Source: Calycina herbarum (Eukaryota; Ascomycota; Leotiomycetes; Helotiales; Pezizellaceae). From it: DNA of 64,000 nt. Within the stretch, counting starts at the first letter, position 1; each line of letters opens with the position of its first letter. A model generated the notes under the pieces. It was not told the DNA's origin. It saw only the letters and a list, made by a program, of their open reading frames with translations, and searched no databases. The DNA lies in the NCBI GenBank assembly GCA_001414485.1, contig LLEY01000046.1, forward strand, positions 310,001 to 374,000. Direction: 5' to 3'. Shown here in pieces: positions 35,597 to 48,242 of the stretch. The position numbers and the translations under genes are program-made.

Positions 35597-38500
35597 CCAC
35601 CCCCTCCTTTAACCGGGCCCCCTCTAACCAAGCCGCTTTGTCTTCCGTAGCCATAGAGTCGTTACTCTCTAATTCGCTATAATTGTCTCTTCCTGCCTCG
35701 TACGCCTCTAGCTACAAAGGAAGAGCCTTTGGAGGCCCGTCAGCTGTTAGATTCGCTAAATAGAATTCCTTTAACATATGTGGCGAGTAGGCTACGTAGC
35801 GAGCTAGGTGCTAGTCAAGGTCCTCGTTATAGCCCTTCTACTTTAATCGGTAGTAAAGAGACTTCTATCGCGTCTTACTTATAAGTACTTCCTTAACCTC
35901 CTATTCTTCTTCTTTGTCGACGATAATCGGTGGAGGTGGCGCACTTACTTGTCTAGGCAGAGGATCGTCTAAAGCTTTGCGTAACTTCTCTAGTGCGAAG
36001 ACAGGATAGACTCTAATAGAGGATAGTAACTAGAGTCTAAAAGCAGAGCCAACTTCCTTAAGGATCTTAAAAGGTCTAGCTATCTAGTGGTCTAACTTCT
36101 GGCTAGGTCTTTACGTATTCTAGTCCTTTATAGTAACAAAAACCATATCGCCGACTCTAAAGTCTACTTCTTATCTATGTCTATTCACGTCCCGTTCTTT
36201 CTTTTCTTAAGCTTTTACTATATTTGCTTGGCCGACGTCTAGTACTTCTTAAAGAGTCTTTGTAACTGTTGTAGCTTCTTCTTATAATAGCCTCTCTTAT
36301 ATAGTCGAGGGTTTAGGCGTATACTAGTCAAAAGACGTTCTTAGTAAGTAGCCCTTTTATAATTCGAACAGGGACATTCTAATAGTACTATAAGGCAGTA
36401 TAAGCTAAGCGTGGTCTATTATTAGAAGTAGCTCTAACTAATTATTCTAGTAGTAATTTATGTACAGCCGTAAGCGCTGATCTAGGTACTGGTTTATAAT
36501 TTCGGTTTATCCGTCTATCTAGGCGTGATTTACAGTCGAAAGTCGAAGCTGGACGCCGAGGATTCGTGTAAATTCTTACTAGAAGGCAGAGATAAACTAA
36601 GGGCCTCTGTTAGAGACAATACTCTCTAAGATTCTATAATATCGTAATACGTGTTATAAGTATAGCCTAGCTATCTGCTTAGCTGTTACTTCCTTTTAGT
36701 ATAGAATAGAGATGGATTGTTTAGATAATTAGTTAATAACTACAAATACGTTATTAAAGCTGTACTTGTTAGCTAGGAAGGATTTAAAGTCTATTACTAC
36801 GTGTTACTATATACGTAATAGGACTAGAAGTGGGTGTAGATAACTAGGGGTCTTGTCTCTTAGTATATCCGCTCTTCGACATTCGTAACAGTTACGTACG
36901 TATTACGTAATATTAGACTTTATATTTCGCTAGATATATCTTAAGCGAAGGATCTAGTAGGTCTTGTCTCGTCTAGGGTGGGCTAGTAGTACTTAGTTAT
37001 ATGCTTTATAGATCAGGTCTATCTATAAAGTATTAATATCTAGCACTATTAAGCAGCCTTAATAAAGCAGTAGGTCTTCCTCTAAGACGTACGGAGAGTC
37101 TTCGTCGTTCTTAGCCTGTAATCGTAAAGCTTAAAGTGTCTTAGTATCCTTATTTGCTTTACAGATTCGTTCAGAGAGCGTAAGAGACTCTTAGAAGTGG
37201 TCGTCGTCGACTAGAGCCAGCGTAATAGAGCTTATTTCAACCCCGAGGTCTTTAAGTGTTTCTATATCGACTTGTTCTTTTGTTAAGAGCGTACGAGTCC
37301 AGTATTGTTCTTTCAGCTCCTTCTAAGTCTATAACTCGTCCGTTTTTCGTATTAAAGCGTCCGCCTTTCTATTCTCTTTTCTAGAACAGTATATTACTAT
37401 AAAGTAGTATTCGGCTAAAGCTTCAGCCTATCTAGCTTAACGTGTAGTAAGCTGCTTTATCGTCATAAAGTACTTAAGTGCTTTATAGTTAGTATAAATA
37501 CGAACTTTCTCGTATATGCTTTATAATTCCGGTCTCTATTCTATAAGCGAGCGTACGATTACAAGTATCTCTTTATTGTAAATCTCGTAATTACACTTAG
37601 CTAAGGACATAACCTTACTAAAGTAAGCTACTAGGTACTATTCGCCGTCTGCTTACTGTTATTATAGTATCTTAGCGATTATCCCGTCTAAGGCGTCTGT
37701 CTCGATCATCGTAGGAAGCTCTAGAGAGTAGTAGCGAAGGACTGGTGCTGTCGTAAGATATTCTTTCAGCTTCTTAAAAGCGTCCTAGCAGCTTTTGTCG
37801 AAGTTAAAGGGTACGTTGTCCTTTATAAGACGTATAAGTGGTTTTATAATAATTCTGTAATTCTATATAAACCTCTAGTAGAAGTTGTAAAAGCCTAGGA
37901 AGCTCTAGACGCCTTTTACTATATCTAGTACTTGCTAATTCTAGACTACTATAACTTTTTCTAGATCTACTTTAATACTGTCAGTCCTAATAATAAAGCT
38001 AAGGTATTTTGTCTTCTCGACGTTAAATTCGCATTTCTTAATATCTGCTTATAAGCTAGTATCTTGTAGTTGCTAGAGGACTTTTCGTATATGTTCCTTA
38101 TACTCTAATATATTCGAAGAATAGATAAGGATGTTGTCTAAGTAAGTAGAGTAGAAATCGTCTAAATAGTCGAAAAGTACGTCGTTTATATACTACTAGT
38201 ACGTAGATAGTCTATTCGTAAGTCTAAAGGGTAGAACCTTATACTTATATATTCTATAACATATACGGAAAGTAGTTAGTTCTTTAGAATTAGGATCTAT
38301 TCGTATACGATAGAAAGCTTAACAGATATCGAGTTTTATAAAGATACAAGCTTGGCTAATACAGGCTAGCGTTTTATCGATAAGAGGAAGTGGATAGCGG
38401 TCTTTTTAAGTAAGGTTATTAAGCTTCCGGAAGTTAATACAAAAGCGTAATCTTCTGTCTACCTTCTTAATAAATAGTACTAGAGTAGTAAAAGGGGACT

Positions 38501-40909
38501 GGCTATGCTCTATAAATCCCTTATAAAGGTTGTCTAAGATGTATTCCTTTGTAGTAAGTAGCTCTTTAGTTAACATCTTATATAGTAGAGAATATCTAAG
38601 AGTATCTGTTCCTTCTAGCTATATTTTATAGTTATAATATTAGTAAGGTAGTAGGGTATCTAAAGCTTCCTTTAAGAATACGTCTATAAAATCTACGTAC
38701 TTCTCTAGAACCTCTAGTGTTATTATACAATCCTCTTCTTATCTAGCTATAATACTATTAATCTCGTATAAGCTAGTAGTAAACATCTCGCTGTCTTCCT
38801 AAAGTAAATAGTAGTATATTCCTACCGCGGATATAGTAGAGATGTTGATTATTATAGAAGGTTCTTACTTTAGAAAGAGCTTTCGTCGATAGACTAGGGT
38901 AAGTACTTTCTTAAGTAATCCCTCGAGTTCCTGTTTCATAATCCGGTATTATACTTATATAGAAGACTAGTAGTTACTTTCGCAGATCGTAGGTACGTAT
39001 TCCAGATGTTCTATTATATAAAGTTCTAGAATAGATCGGCTATTCTGTCTCTATAATTCGTCTGTTTCTATTATAAGGTTACGAGCGTCTACCTGATTCT
39101 AGTAAAAGAGCGTAGGGTCCTTAGAACGAATAGCTTCGCGCGAGAGGGGGGTAGGCTGCTAAGTAGAGAAGTGAGGCTTAAGTTCCTCTAGCTAGAGTAA
39201 CTTTCGATAAGTTACGTCGATATTAATATAAAAGTATTTAAAGAATTTTCAGCCAAGGATGACGTCGTATAATCCCAGGTCTAGTAGAATAAAGGGTATG
39301 TTAAAGAATTTACAGCTATCTAATATATAATTAGAGAGGAGGTAGTAAGTAGCTTCTCTACCAATCTCTCCGTTGTATTCGCGAATCTTTATAGATGTAG
39401 GAAGTCTTTTTATTTTAAGGTTATAGAACTTCGCTAAGTCGTAGCCGAATTAGGCGTCTATAAAAGAGAATACATTTGCTCCTAGGTTACTAAGAGCAGT
39501 AGTTTATATACTATATCTATTAATTATTATTATACTAGGTAAAGTAAACGCTTTTCTACTAACTAATAACTATAGATTAATCTTAGAGAGATTAATCCTA
39601 TATTTACCTAAGGTAGAGTCTTCTCTTAGGTATATTCGTTTCCCGACTTAGATCTAGCTTCTTCTTCTTTCTCTAGCTCGCTTAAGTCTACCTTCTTATA
39701 GACTCTTAGCTGTAGGCAGGACTTGATATAATAGCCGACTTCTCTATAGTTATAACACATGTTAGTAGAGGGGTAAATACCAGCTACGCGAGCAGGAATT
39801 TCTAGAGAACGTGTAGCTATAGCCGTATTTATAGCTGTAGTAGGTAGATACTTACTTATACGCTTTCTAGCCTTTTCTTCTATAATGTCTCGTAGGTCGT
39901 TGTCGACGCTACTAGCAAGAGTGTAAAAGAGGTCTATATCTCTCTTAGCTTAAAGTCTAACAACCGTAAGAGCTTGTCAGAGGTTGATAGTTAACTTATT
40001 AAAAAGGTCGTTAATTCTATCTTACTTTAGAGCCCTAGACTTGTCTACTAGCTTCTAGAACTTTGCTCGAAACTCGTAGAACGTCTCTTAAGCTATTCGT
40101 AGCTCTTAGTACTTCTTACAGGCCTTGTTACGAACGTACGGACTAACTGCAATGTTATAGAGGTAAGCTAGTATCTCGTTATAAGTGGTGAATCGGTTGT
40201 TAGCATCGAACTTATATTTTAGGTGAATATAATCACGTGCTTAGCTAGTAGTGGCGCGATATACTAGATTCATCTTTACCTCCTTAGATTCGAAGTAGTC
40301 GGTATTAATATATAGCTTTGCTATAATTTCAGTCTTCTAGGTGTTGTACGTGATCTGGTCGTCTTCTATCGTAAACGTACGTGGATTCTCTACTTTACTA
40401 GTCTTCTTAGAAGACTAGGCAGCAGGAGTGGATTAGGCAACCTTTTTAGCTTTGAGCTCTACAGGGGTGTATTTATAGCGTGCGTGTATTTCTGCTGCTT
40501 AAGAGGTGGATCTAGCATTAACTTTAAGGTGGTAGACCTTATCTGTAAGAGTGGTTATCGTCTAAAGGATTTGTCGTAAGGCATCGTCGACTATAAGAGG
40601 AGGAGGTGACTTAGACTTTGCTGCTACAGAAGAGCTAGCAGTAGCCTTGCCAGTAGATGGAGGTGGTAGTGCTATAGCTCGGGAAGAGGTCTTGGTCTTT
40701 CGAGAGCTAGTATTGATAGTAGGTAGCAAAGGTAAAGGTAAAGGTAGAGGCTCTTCGTCTGATTACTTATCGAGCTAGCTAAGGGAGGAGCGTCGTAACT
40801 TGTTACCGCGTACGAAGGGATTTGCTATAAGGTGAATATATGTGTTTTCGTTCGTTAGTTTTGGGATATTCGTATGCCTTCCTAGGCGAGAGTGTGAGTT
40901 TAGTTTTAG

Positions 40910-41092
40910 TGTGACGGCCCTCTACAAATGTACTAAAAGAGATGCTTGTAGAATAGTACCTGTATTCGAAGAAAACTAAACTAAAGAGAGAAGAGGAGAG
41001 TTGGTACGCTCTGTCTCTATTTATGTACACTAAGCGAGACTTCGGTAGAACCTCGGCACGTGATCCAGTCGTATGTGACTGGGACTGTTATA
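40910..41092 (-). repeat. 5' LTR of second LTR element
   Basis: 183 bp, begins TGTGACGGCCCTC and ends GACTGTTATA (terminal CACA mutated). A CACGTG lies inside at about 41056-41062 within GGCACGTGATCC. Confidence 0.95.
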
Positions 41093-44000
41093 CTGGATAT
41101 AAAGTATAAAGAGAATAGGCGAGATAGGCGAGCCTTAAGGAAGCCTGTATTAAAGCGGGGTAGAAGCTTCTATTTCCTTATCTAGTTTTACTTTTACTAG
41201 TCTATTAGTTAAGAAAGAGGTAGCCTATTTAATAAAGCAATCCGGCTAACCTTACTCTCTTAGCCTTTTAATTAGACGACTAGGAAGTACTACGTTAAAG
41301 GCCCCTTTAATATCAAGTGTAAGGAGGGAGGCTTTCTGTTTATCTATAAGAGCTAACTTAATATCGAAGGTAAGATAGGTAGTAAGATCTATAGTAGCTC
41401 TTAAGAGGAGAGCTCTAAACTAGTTTTGCTCTAGAATAGAGTGCTTAATAGCTATCTAAGAGGCTCTCTTTATAAGGAGCCTTTTAAGCCCCTTTCTAAG
41501 AACTAAGAGTAAGGTGATTAAGCGATATACTCGGGGGGACGACTTGTCTTTCTTATTAAGCTTTAGGATAATAGCGACGATAGTAGTACGAAAGATCTTT
41601 AGGTAGAAACCTGCCTCTATATAGCCTTTGAATAAGGAGAGGATAAGATGTAAGATCTGTAGCTAGGCTACTTTAAGGACTCCTGTTACTAGCTTGTCTT
41701 CTCCTAGTATAGTAGAAGCTTTCCTAAGAATCGATTCCTTAACCTCGTGTAGTATAAGAACTGCCTAGAGAAGAGACTAAGTAGAGGTAGTTAGAGTATT
41801 AAATAGAATATCCCCGACTTCGGCCTTGTTTATAAGTAGCTCTTATACTAGGATCTTCTGCTTTTCTTAGGTAGAGAAGCCTAGTTAGCCTGCTAAGTCT
41901 CTTAGAAGAGGAGACTTGTAGATTCTAGTACTCTAGTACTACTTATAAATTTTATATATCTTTACTCTTTGTAGCTTTATCGACTAGGGTACGGAAGTGT
42001 TCTCTCTTTACCTTCTGGATTTCCTGCCTTAGACTCTTATAAAGAGTCTTTAAGGCTTGTACGCTCGTGTTAAGTCTTTATACCTGCCTTACCTCGGTAG
42101 CCGCCGTCTAGCACTTCTTATTCTACCAGGGGTATCTAAACCTGTGTCTAAGCCCTCGCTTAGCGCTACTAAGATATGTGCTATATACGCTCTTAGTAAT
42201 AAATCCTGCCAGGGCCTCTAGCGAGTCTAAGTCTAGTTGCTCTATAAGTTTATAAAGCTATTAAGTTTTAAGCTTTCCTTAAAGAGTTATCTTAAAGGTT
42301 TTAACGTTAAGAGAGCTAAGCTTAAGAAAGGGGTCCTTTATAGTTAAGTTTCCTATATATAGAAGTTGAGTAAGAAGTAGGAAGTGGTTAGAGCTATACT
42401 TAAATATAAGGTCAACCTTAGTAGTAGCCTCTCTCTAGTAGAGGTTATTAGAGTAGAAGGCTAGGTCGAGGGTATTACCGAGGTTATAAGTTCGCGTATT
42501 AGAAGGGGTAGAGAGCTGTAGCCCTCTGTCCTCTATCTAGTTAATAAGCGGGGAGGACTATGTACTTTCCTACTCTAAGAAGTCCGGCTGCTAGAGTTAG
42601 CTCTTTAGGTTAAAGTCGCCAGCTATTAGAGTATTAGTTATAAGGATATATACTAAGCTAAGAACATAGTTAACAGCCTCTCCTACTCCCTTAGCACCTA
42701 GAGAGGCGTTATATACGTTAAGTATATAAAGTAGAGGGCTTTAAGAGGAAGTGATCTCGATATAAACAAGTTCTCGGTATTTAAGTAAGAGTATAGTTGG
42801 TGATTGTTAACTTAAGAGAATCCTCGCTCTCTTTCGTATAAAAGTGAGGACTCTAGGAGAGTTAACGTTCTAGTTATATATAGATATAAAGCAGGTATAG
42901 TTTAGATGTCGTCTTATAATTTAATAGTTGATCTTCTTCTAGTAGATATATAGTTCTTAGATAAGAACTATATCTATTCGTCTAGAGTAGGTTAGTTAGA
43001 GTACTAGCTCTTAGTACTTACTAGACTTATATATATTAATTTATAAGACTTAAAGGCAGTATTACTTAAAAGGTCCTCGTCTACTTATAGAAGAGAGGGG
43101 TAAGGGTCTAGGCTCTCTAGTTGAGAAGGGAGGTTCGAAAGCGGGGAAGAGGCGCTTATAGGAGCCTCTTTACTTAGTTATAGTAAGTTCGAGGGAAGGG
43201 TAGAAGTAGTAGAACAGCTTATTTCAGTATCTACGTTACTATAGAGCGAGTCTTCCTCTTTTCTTAGGCGAATCTCGTTATATACTTATTATATAGATCT
43301 CTTATTCTCTATTAAAGGCGGGGGTCTAGAGGCTTTTAGCCGGAGTTAGTACGTAGGGTTGTCTAAGGCGTAAGAGCTGTTATAGTATAGGCATTTTAAT
43401 TTATATTAAGAGTGCTTTATATACCTTAGGTAGAAGGCTTCTAAGTGTTTTATACTACCGTATAGGCGGCATCGTTGATTTTTACCGTAGTTCTATAAGT
43501 TATACTACTTCTAGCACTTTAAGTACTAAATTATAGTAGAGACTTTAAGAAGACGCTTAAGAAAGGCTCTGCTACCTAGGAGTAACGTTATGTCTAGGAT
43601 AGTAGAAGGACCTCTTACGTCCTCTTCCTTAAAGAAGGCGATCTAGGTAGTATAAAACAGCTCGTTTAAGAGAGAGCTAGCAGCTATGTTAACTTTTATA
43701 GGTGCTATTCTAATTTGTTCCTTTATTACTATAGCTACTACTTCGGCTATAGTAGGGATAAGGGTTAAAAGAATCGCTCCTTCTTCGCTAATCTAGACAG
43801 TTTCTACACTTCGAGGTATACCTATTATACGGTATACTACCTAGTCTTACGAGACCTCTATTTTAGCTATAGTAAATAGGGTTTAGATATAGGCCCTCTT
43901 TGTTATTAAAAGAGTATCTAGAGCTTCTTTGTTTTTAGAGACAATAGCGAAACTAGATTTAACCGAGAGTACTTCTTATACTAGCTCTTTATAGCTTATT

Positions 44001-44749
44001 TTTAGGTTGTAAAGTATAAGGAAGATAGCTTAGGTAGAGTAGTTCCTGTTAGGAGAGTCCTAGAGGAGTCGGATAAAGACTCTAAGGTTAGATTTAGCCG
44101 GTGTTCTCTTATTCTTTTGTAGCTTAAAGGCGGCGGAAGAGAGAGGTGATGTAGTTGTTGTTGTTGTTATTATTATACTTATAGCTTTGGCTTTGTTTTT
44201 AGGCGCTAAGGCATTCCTTATAGTCTATGCGTATGAATTTTTCCTTACAGGGCCTAGAGAGGAGGAGGGAGTCGACGAGGGCGTAGGGGCGTCCCTATAC
44301 TCTAAGTGAGTGTTAAGGGCTAAAGGAAGTAGAGGTGAGGTCTCTTTAGTAAATACCTGGTGGAAAGAAAGGCTAAGGTCGGCTACTTAAGTATAAAAGG
44401 CTTAGAGGAAGGGCAAGAGTTCTAGAGGGGCACTATCGAGAGCAGTGTTAAGGTAGTGGTCTATAGCTTCTCCAATCCCTCTAAAGAAGGTTTGGGCTAT
44501 AGCTCCACGTTCGAGAGCTCTGGTGGTCTTGGAGACGAAGTATTATTGGATGTTCGGGATAGAGGGAATCGGGCGAACCCCTCTCTTCCTTATGCCCCTT
44601 CCTAGAGGCGTAGGCGAGGACGGAGGCCCTCCTAAGAGAGACTCCATGGAAGGAATTTAGCTTATTAAGCGGAAGCAAGAGAGATTGAGCTTTTTAGAAC
44701 AAAAATTTCAATCTGCGAAAAAAGGTGTATGCCTACGGCATCTCTTAAT

Positions 44750-45825
44750 ATTACGCTTTTTATAGCTTAACAATTCCCTACTATGTTAAAAAGATGTTAG
44801 CATAGCTTAAGATAACATCGTATTGACTTGTTAGCTAATTTTTCACGTTGGACAAACATGAAGAACTAGACATCGCTGTTCACAAAATGAAACCATGAGT
44901 AACTAAGGTCATGATAGAATAAGTATGTTTGTGCAATGCTGAGAAGTCATAGTGAATAGTAGAGCTTGGGTATAGAAGAGAGTTCACAGTCAACCTAGAA
45001 TACTCCATGAGAACTTCAATACAACATGTCCAAGAAAATATGTTTCCTTCTCTGACCTCTAGGCTGCAGCAAGCAATTGTACAAAGTCTTGGTATACCAT
45101 AGTAGATTCTATAAGATGAGGTAGTTTTTCAAGGACAGAATACTATTTCTTCATCTGTTATTTTATATAATTTTCGACAGTAATAAGAGTTTCGACAGTA
45201 TTACAACAATTCTTTTAACATGACTCAGGCTTCAGCGTAACCCAGAAGAGCAACACAGAAGTTGAAGTGCAAAGAGTAAACCAGGCCTAAACAGGACACT
45301 ATAGGTAGGACTTGCGAGGAAGAATTCTCACGTCTCCAGGCATAGAACCTAATATCTGTCTCTTTACTTGCTAGCCTTCCCACGATCAAGCCATATTGAT
45401 CTTATAGCACACCCTCAAGAGAGGATAGCCTCACATCTTTGCCAAGAAAGCATCGTACAGAGGAGCAAAGAATTACAGGCGCAAAGAGCAACAAAGAACA
45501 ATAGTAACTACCTTCATCCTTTAAAAAGCAACTCAGCATTGTCATAGCTAGTACAAAGTTACTTGCGCTTCTTGATGTCTACATTTACAGCACTTAGCTT
45601 TCCTCTCTTCCATACTTGGTTAAATGACCACACTTGATTGCCGGAAAATAGAAGATTTTCAAAGTAAGCTAAAGGCAATTAAACAGTTGACTGTCAATCT
45701 ACCCTCTAGGCTTGTTAAGGGAGAAGGAGAAAGATATTTTGGTCTCAATGAATATTGATAGAAAAAATCGACAGCAATAAATTCCACGATAACAAAATAT
45801 TGAACAGCGTAAGAAATGATTAGAT
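44750..45825. other. Intergenic, right flank of the LINE
   Basis: No gene seen. Composition is that of ordinary intergenic DNA rather than RIP-mutated DNA. It contains two TCGACAG copies 18 nt apart (45174-45198) and a further single TCGACAG at 45768. Confidence 0.5.
45174..45198 (+). repeat. TCGACAG-N11-TCGACAG motif pair
   Basis: TCGACAG at 45174 and 45192, spacing 18 nt, each preceded by TT and followed by TA. Confidence 0.7.
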
Positions 45826-46116
45826 TAGATTGGATTAATTGATTGATTTAATTAATATGGCACGTGACCGTCCCGGGGGTATCGGAGGCCGGGACGGGCC
45901 CCGGGATGGTGTCGGAGTGGCGTTCCGAGAGCTTAAGCGAGACCTCCTAAGCAGTCTTTTTACGACGTAACTTCTTTATTTTAAGCTTTAATGAATTAGC
46001 TATTAATTATTTAGTAATAAATAAATATTAATAATATATCTAATTAATAATACTAAGCTTTATAAGCTTTATAAGCCTTATAAATACTTTGATATAACTA
46101 TTCTATTCTCTCTATA

Positions 46117-46345
46117 TTAGCTAGGAAGTATCTATAAACACCTGCTACTTCGGCTCCTAGCGAGAGACTCTTTAGTTAAGCTGCTTTAGTCATTATAAAG
46201 CAACGTAATAGATTCTCTAGAGAGACCTTTGAGGCTATTACTAGCTTAAAGAGCTGGGGGTTTCTATATAGAGAAGGAGACAGAGGAAGAGAAGAAAGAG
46301 AGAGCAAAGAAGGAAGAAGAAGAGAAGAAGAAGGGAACGAAGGAG
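46117..46345 (+). pseudogene. hAT transposase C-terminal (hATC dimerisation) remnant
   Basis: One plus-strand frame reads LARKYL*TPATSAPSERLFS*AALVIIKQRNRFSRETFEAITSLKSWGFLY, matching the hATC motif (P.TSAPSERLFS.A......RNRL....E..L..LKSW). The two stops stand where Gln (CAA to TAA) fits. A purine-rich stretch (GAAGA/GGAAG, 46268-46345) follows, encoding charged residues. The N-terminal and catalytic parts of the transposase are not present to the left, so only the 3' end of a hAT element remains. Confidence 0.75.
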
Positions 46346-46381
46346 CCTGAATTTGAGGATAATTACTTTATTATTAATTAG

Positions 46382-46407
46382 TATATATATATATATATAT
46401 ATACTAT
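46382..46407. repeat. (TA)n microsatellite
   Basis: About ten TA units directly before the pogo insertion; the pogo element used a TA target inside or beside it. Confidence 0.85.
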
Positions 46408-46410
46408 ATA

Positions 46411-48242
46411 ACGTGTTTCACAAGCGAGCTGGCCACCTTTTAAACTTTATAATAATTATTAACTTCTAGTTATATTATCTCTACTAAACAACGCCTAAAT
46501 GTCTCCTAACGAAAACAAGATTAACTTAGCTATCTAAGCACTCGAAAACGACGCGTCAATTACCTAACGAAGCGCTGCGAAGGCCTATGATGCCCCTCGA
46601 TCCACTATTTCAAGCCGACGCGCCGGAATCTAACTAAGACGCGATTGCGAGCCTAATTCGAAGAAACTTACGAAGCTAGAGGAGGAGGCGATAATTGGGC
46701 ATATATTAGAGCAGGATTCGAGAGGGTTTTCGCCTACAAAGGATATAGTACGAGATATAGCTAACAACTTGCTAAAGGAGCGCGATAGGCAGCCTATAGG
46801 CAGGAACTAGCCGGACAACTTTATTCGGCGTACACCTAAGCTAAAAACTCGATAGAGTCGTTCTTATAATCATTAGCAAGCTTTAACTAAAGATCCGCGG
46901 ATTATTAGCCTATAGTTTACACTTATATAGTCATTTAAGGACAAACATGGTATTATAGACGAGGATATATACAATTTCGACGAGACCGGTTTTATAATAG
47001 GTGTTATATCATCTCAGCTTATTATTACAAGTTCAGAGATACACAGGAGACGTAAAAAAGTTTAGCTAGGCAATCGCGAATAGGTTATAGTTATTTAAGG
47101 AGTTAATACAACAGGTTAGGCAATCCCGCTATTTATTATCTTTATAGGTAAGGTGCTTATATCTTCTTAGTATAAGAACATAGATATACTACGCAACTAG
47201 GTTATTAATATTAGTACTAATAGCTGGACAAACAATAAGCTTAGGGTTATATAGTTAGAGTATTTTAATAAGCACACAAAAGCACGAAGCGTTGGAGAAT
47301 ATAGACTACTGATTATTAATGGTTACGAAAGCTATAACTCGCTCGAATTCCAGCGACTTTGCAAAGACTTTAATATTATTACTCTTTATATACCTCCACA
47401 TTCTTCACATTTATTACAGCTGCTTAATGTTGGCTGTTTTTCGCTATTAAAGCGAGTATATGGAAATAAGATCTTCGGCTTAGCATATAATTATATTAAC
47501 CATATTACTAAAGAAACCTTCTTTCAAGCTTTTAAAGTAGCTTTTTATAAAGCTTTTATAAAAGATAATATCTACGCGAGTTTTCGAGGCACTAGACTAG
47601 TCCTACACAACCTAGAAGTTATATTATCAAAGCTTGATTTAAAGCTTCGTATACCGACCCTAGTTATACTAGAAGACACTCTATAGGAGTCTAGAACACT
47701 AAGCAACGCACGCGAGATAGAGGCTCAATTAACACTTATTCAAGACCGGATTCAAAGACACCAAGACTCGTCACCTAGTTCTATTATTAAGTCTCTTAAT
47801 CAGCTAGAAAAAGGCTCTACTAGAATAGTATACGATATGGTGTTAATGCGGAAAGAAATCACAGATCTTCGCGAGGTAACTAAGGCCGCAACCAAGCATA
47901 AGAGTCGTAAAAGGAAATATATTCAGAGTTAAGAGACATTAACAGTAGAGGTAATTAGTTTAATTACTCCCACAGAAGATAGCGATCAGGAGGGTAGCAG
48001 AGAGATAAAAAAGAAGGTTCGGGCAGAGAGGCACTATAGGCGTTGTAGCAAAATTAGACACAATTCTCGTACTTATCAAGTAGAAATAGTAGATACCAAA
48101 GATAGTGACGACTCTGAATAATCTTATAGTATCTTATATAATATAATAGCTTATTCTAGTATTAAGTAATTTACATTTAAAAATAAGTTGTTCGGAAAAG
48201 TGGCCAGCTCGCTTGTGTGGCCAGCTCGCTTGTGAAACACGT
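46411..48242 (+). mobile_element. Fot1/pogo-type transposon (1.83 kb), complete, RIP-inactivated
   Basis: Inverted terminal repeats start ACGTGTTTCACAAGCGAGC (46411) and end with the complement at 48242, each bordered by TA (46409-46410, 48243-48244). The right repeat contains a 17-bp tandem duplication of GTGGCCAGCTCGCTTGT. Size, TA target and the single long frame between the repeats fit the fungal Fot1/pogo family. Confidence 0.93.
46499..48121 (+). pseudogene. Fot1/pogo transposase, stop codons only
   Basis: From ATG 46499 one frame runs 541 codons to TAA 48119-48121 with no frameshift that I can find. It contains more than ten TAA/TAG codons placed where Gln or Trp is expected. Domains: a CENP-B-like helix-turn-helix N-terminus (AAKAYDAPRSTISSRRAG, LEEEAIIGHILEQDSRG, DNFIRRTPKLKTR), a DDE superfamily domain (IYNFDETGFIIGVISS; LLIINGYESYNS, where the second Asp is Asn; LYIPPHSSHLLQLLNVGCFSLLKRVYG), and a charged, coiled C-terminus. 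Pure nonsense and transition damage without indels indicates RIP rather than slow decay. Confidence 0.92.

Larger units (their letters stand above)
35414..41092 (-). mobile_element. Second LTR retrotransposon (5.68 kb, short LTRs), nested in the LINE reverse transcriptase
   Basis: Two 183-bp LTRs (35414-35596, 40910-41092), TGTGACGG...CTGTCACA, flanked by the 5-bp duplication CTGGA (35409-35413, 41093-41097). The minus strand is coding: a zinc-knuckle remnant CYNYREVGYYIKSC near 39735-39775 (two Cys/His positions lost by G-to-A changes), and reverse transcriptase with YLDNILIYSS near 38120 (YxDD box). The C-terminal part toward 35.8-36.9 kb should be integrase. A polypurine tract AAAGGAGGGGGTGG (minus strand) abuts the left LTR at 35597-35610. 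Domain order suggests Ty3/gypsy. It separates the GLPQGSPISPI and FGYVDD motifs of the LINE. Inactive: dense stop codons. Confidence 0.92.
26548..44735 (-). mobile_element. Non-LTR retrotransposon (Tad/I-like LINE), RIP-inactivated, split by two LTR elements
   Basis: A 14-bp direct repeat CGGCATCTCTTAAT flanks the whole block (26534-26547 and 44736-44749), and the left end carries a (TTTA)n run, i.e. an AAAT-type 3' tail on the minus strand. Removing the two LTR elements and one copy of each target duplication leaves about 5.7 kb. Leftward order: ORF1 start near 44647 (MESLLGGPPSSPTPLG) with low-complexity Thr runs; an apurinic-type endonuclease around 43000-42550 (LIAGDFNL); reverse transcriptase with GLPQGSPISPI-like residues near 41130 and FGYVDD near 35370; RNase H with FTDGS near 34450 and GIRSNEIADKATG near 27310. 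All frames are cut by many TAA/TAG codons, and CpA/TpG dinucleotides are strongly depleted while CpG persists, which is the RIP signature. Confidence 0.9.

Noticed and set aside
40803..41030. 75-codon minus frame across the 5' LTR of the second LTR element
   Set aside because: Runs through LTR sequence; only the inner part may belong to the gag leader.
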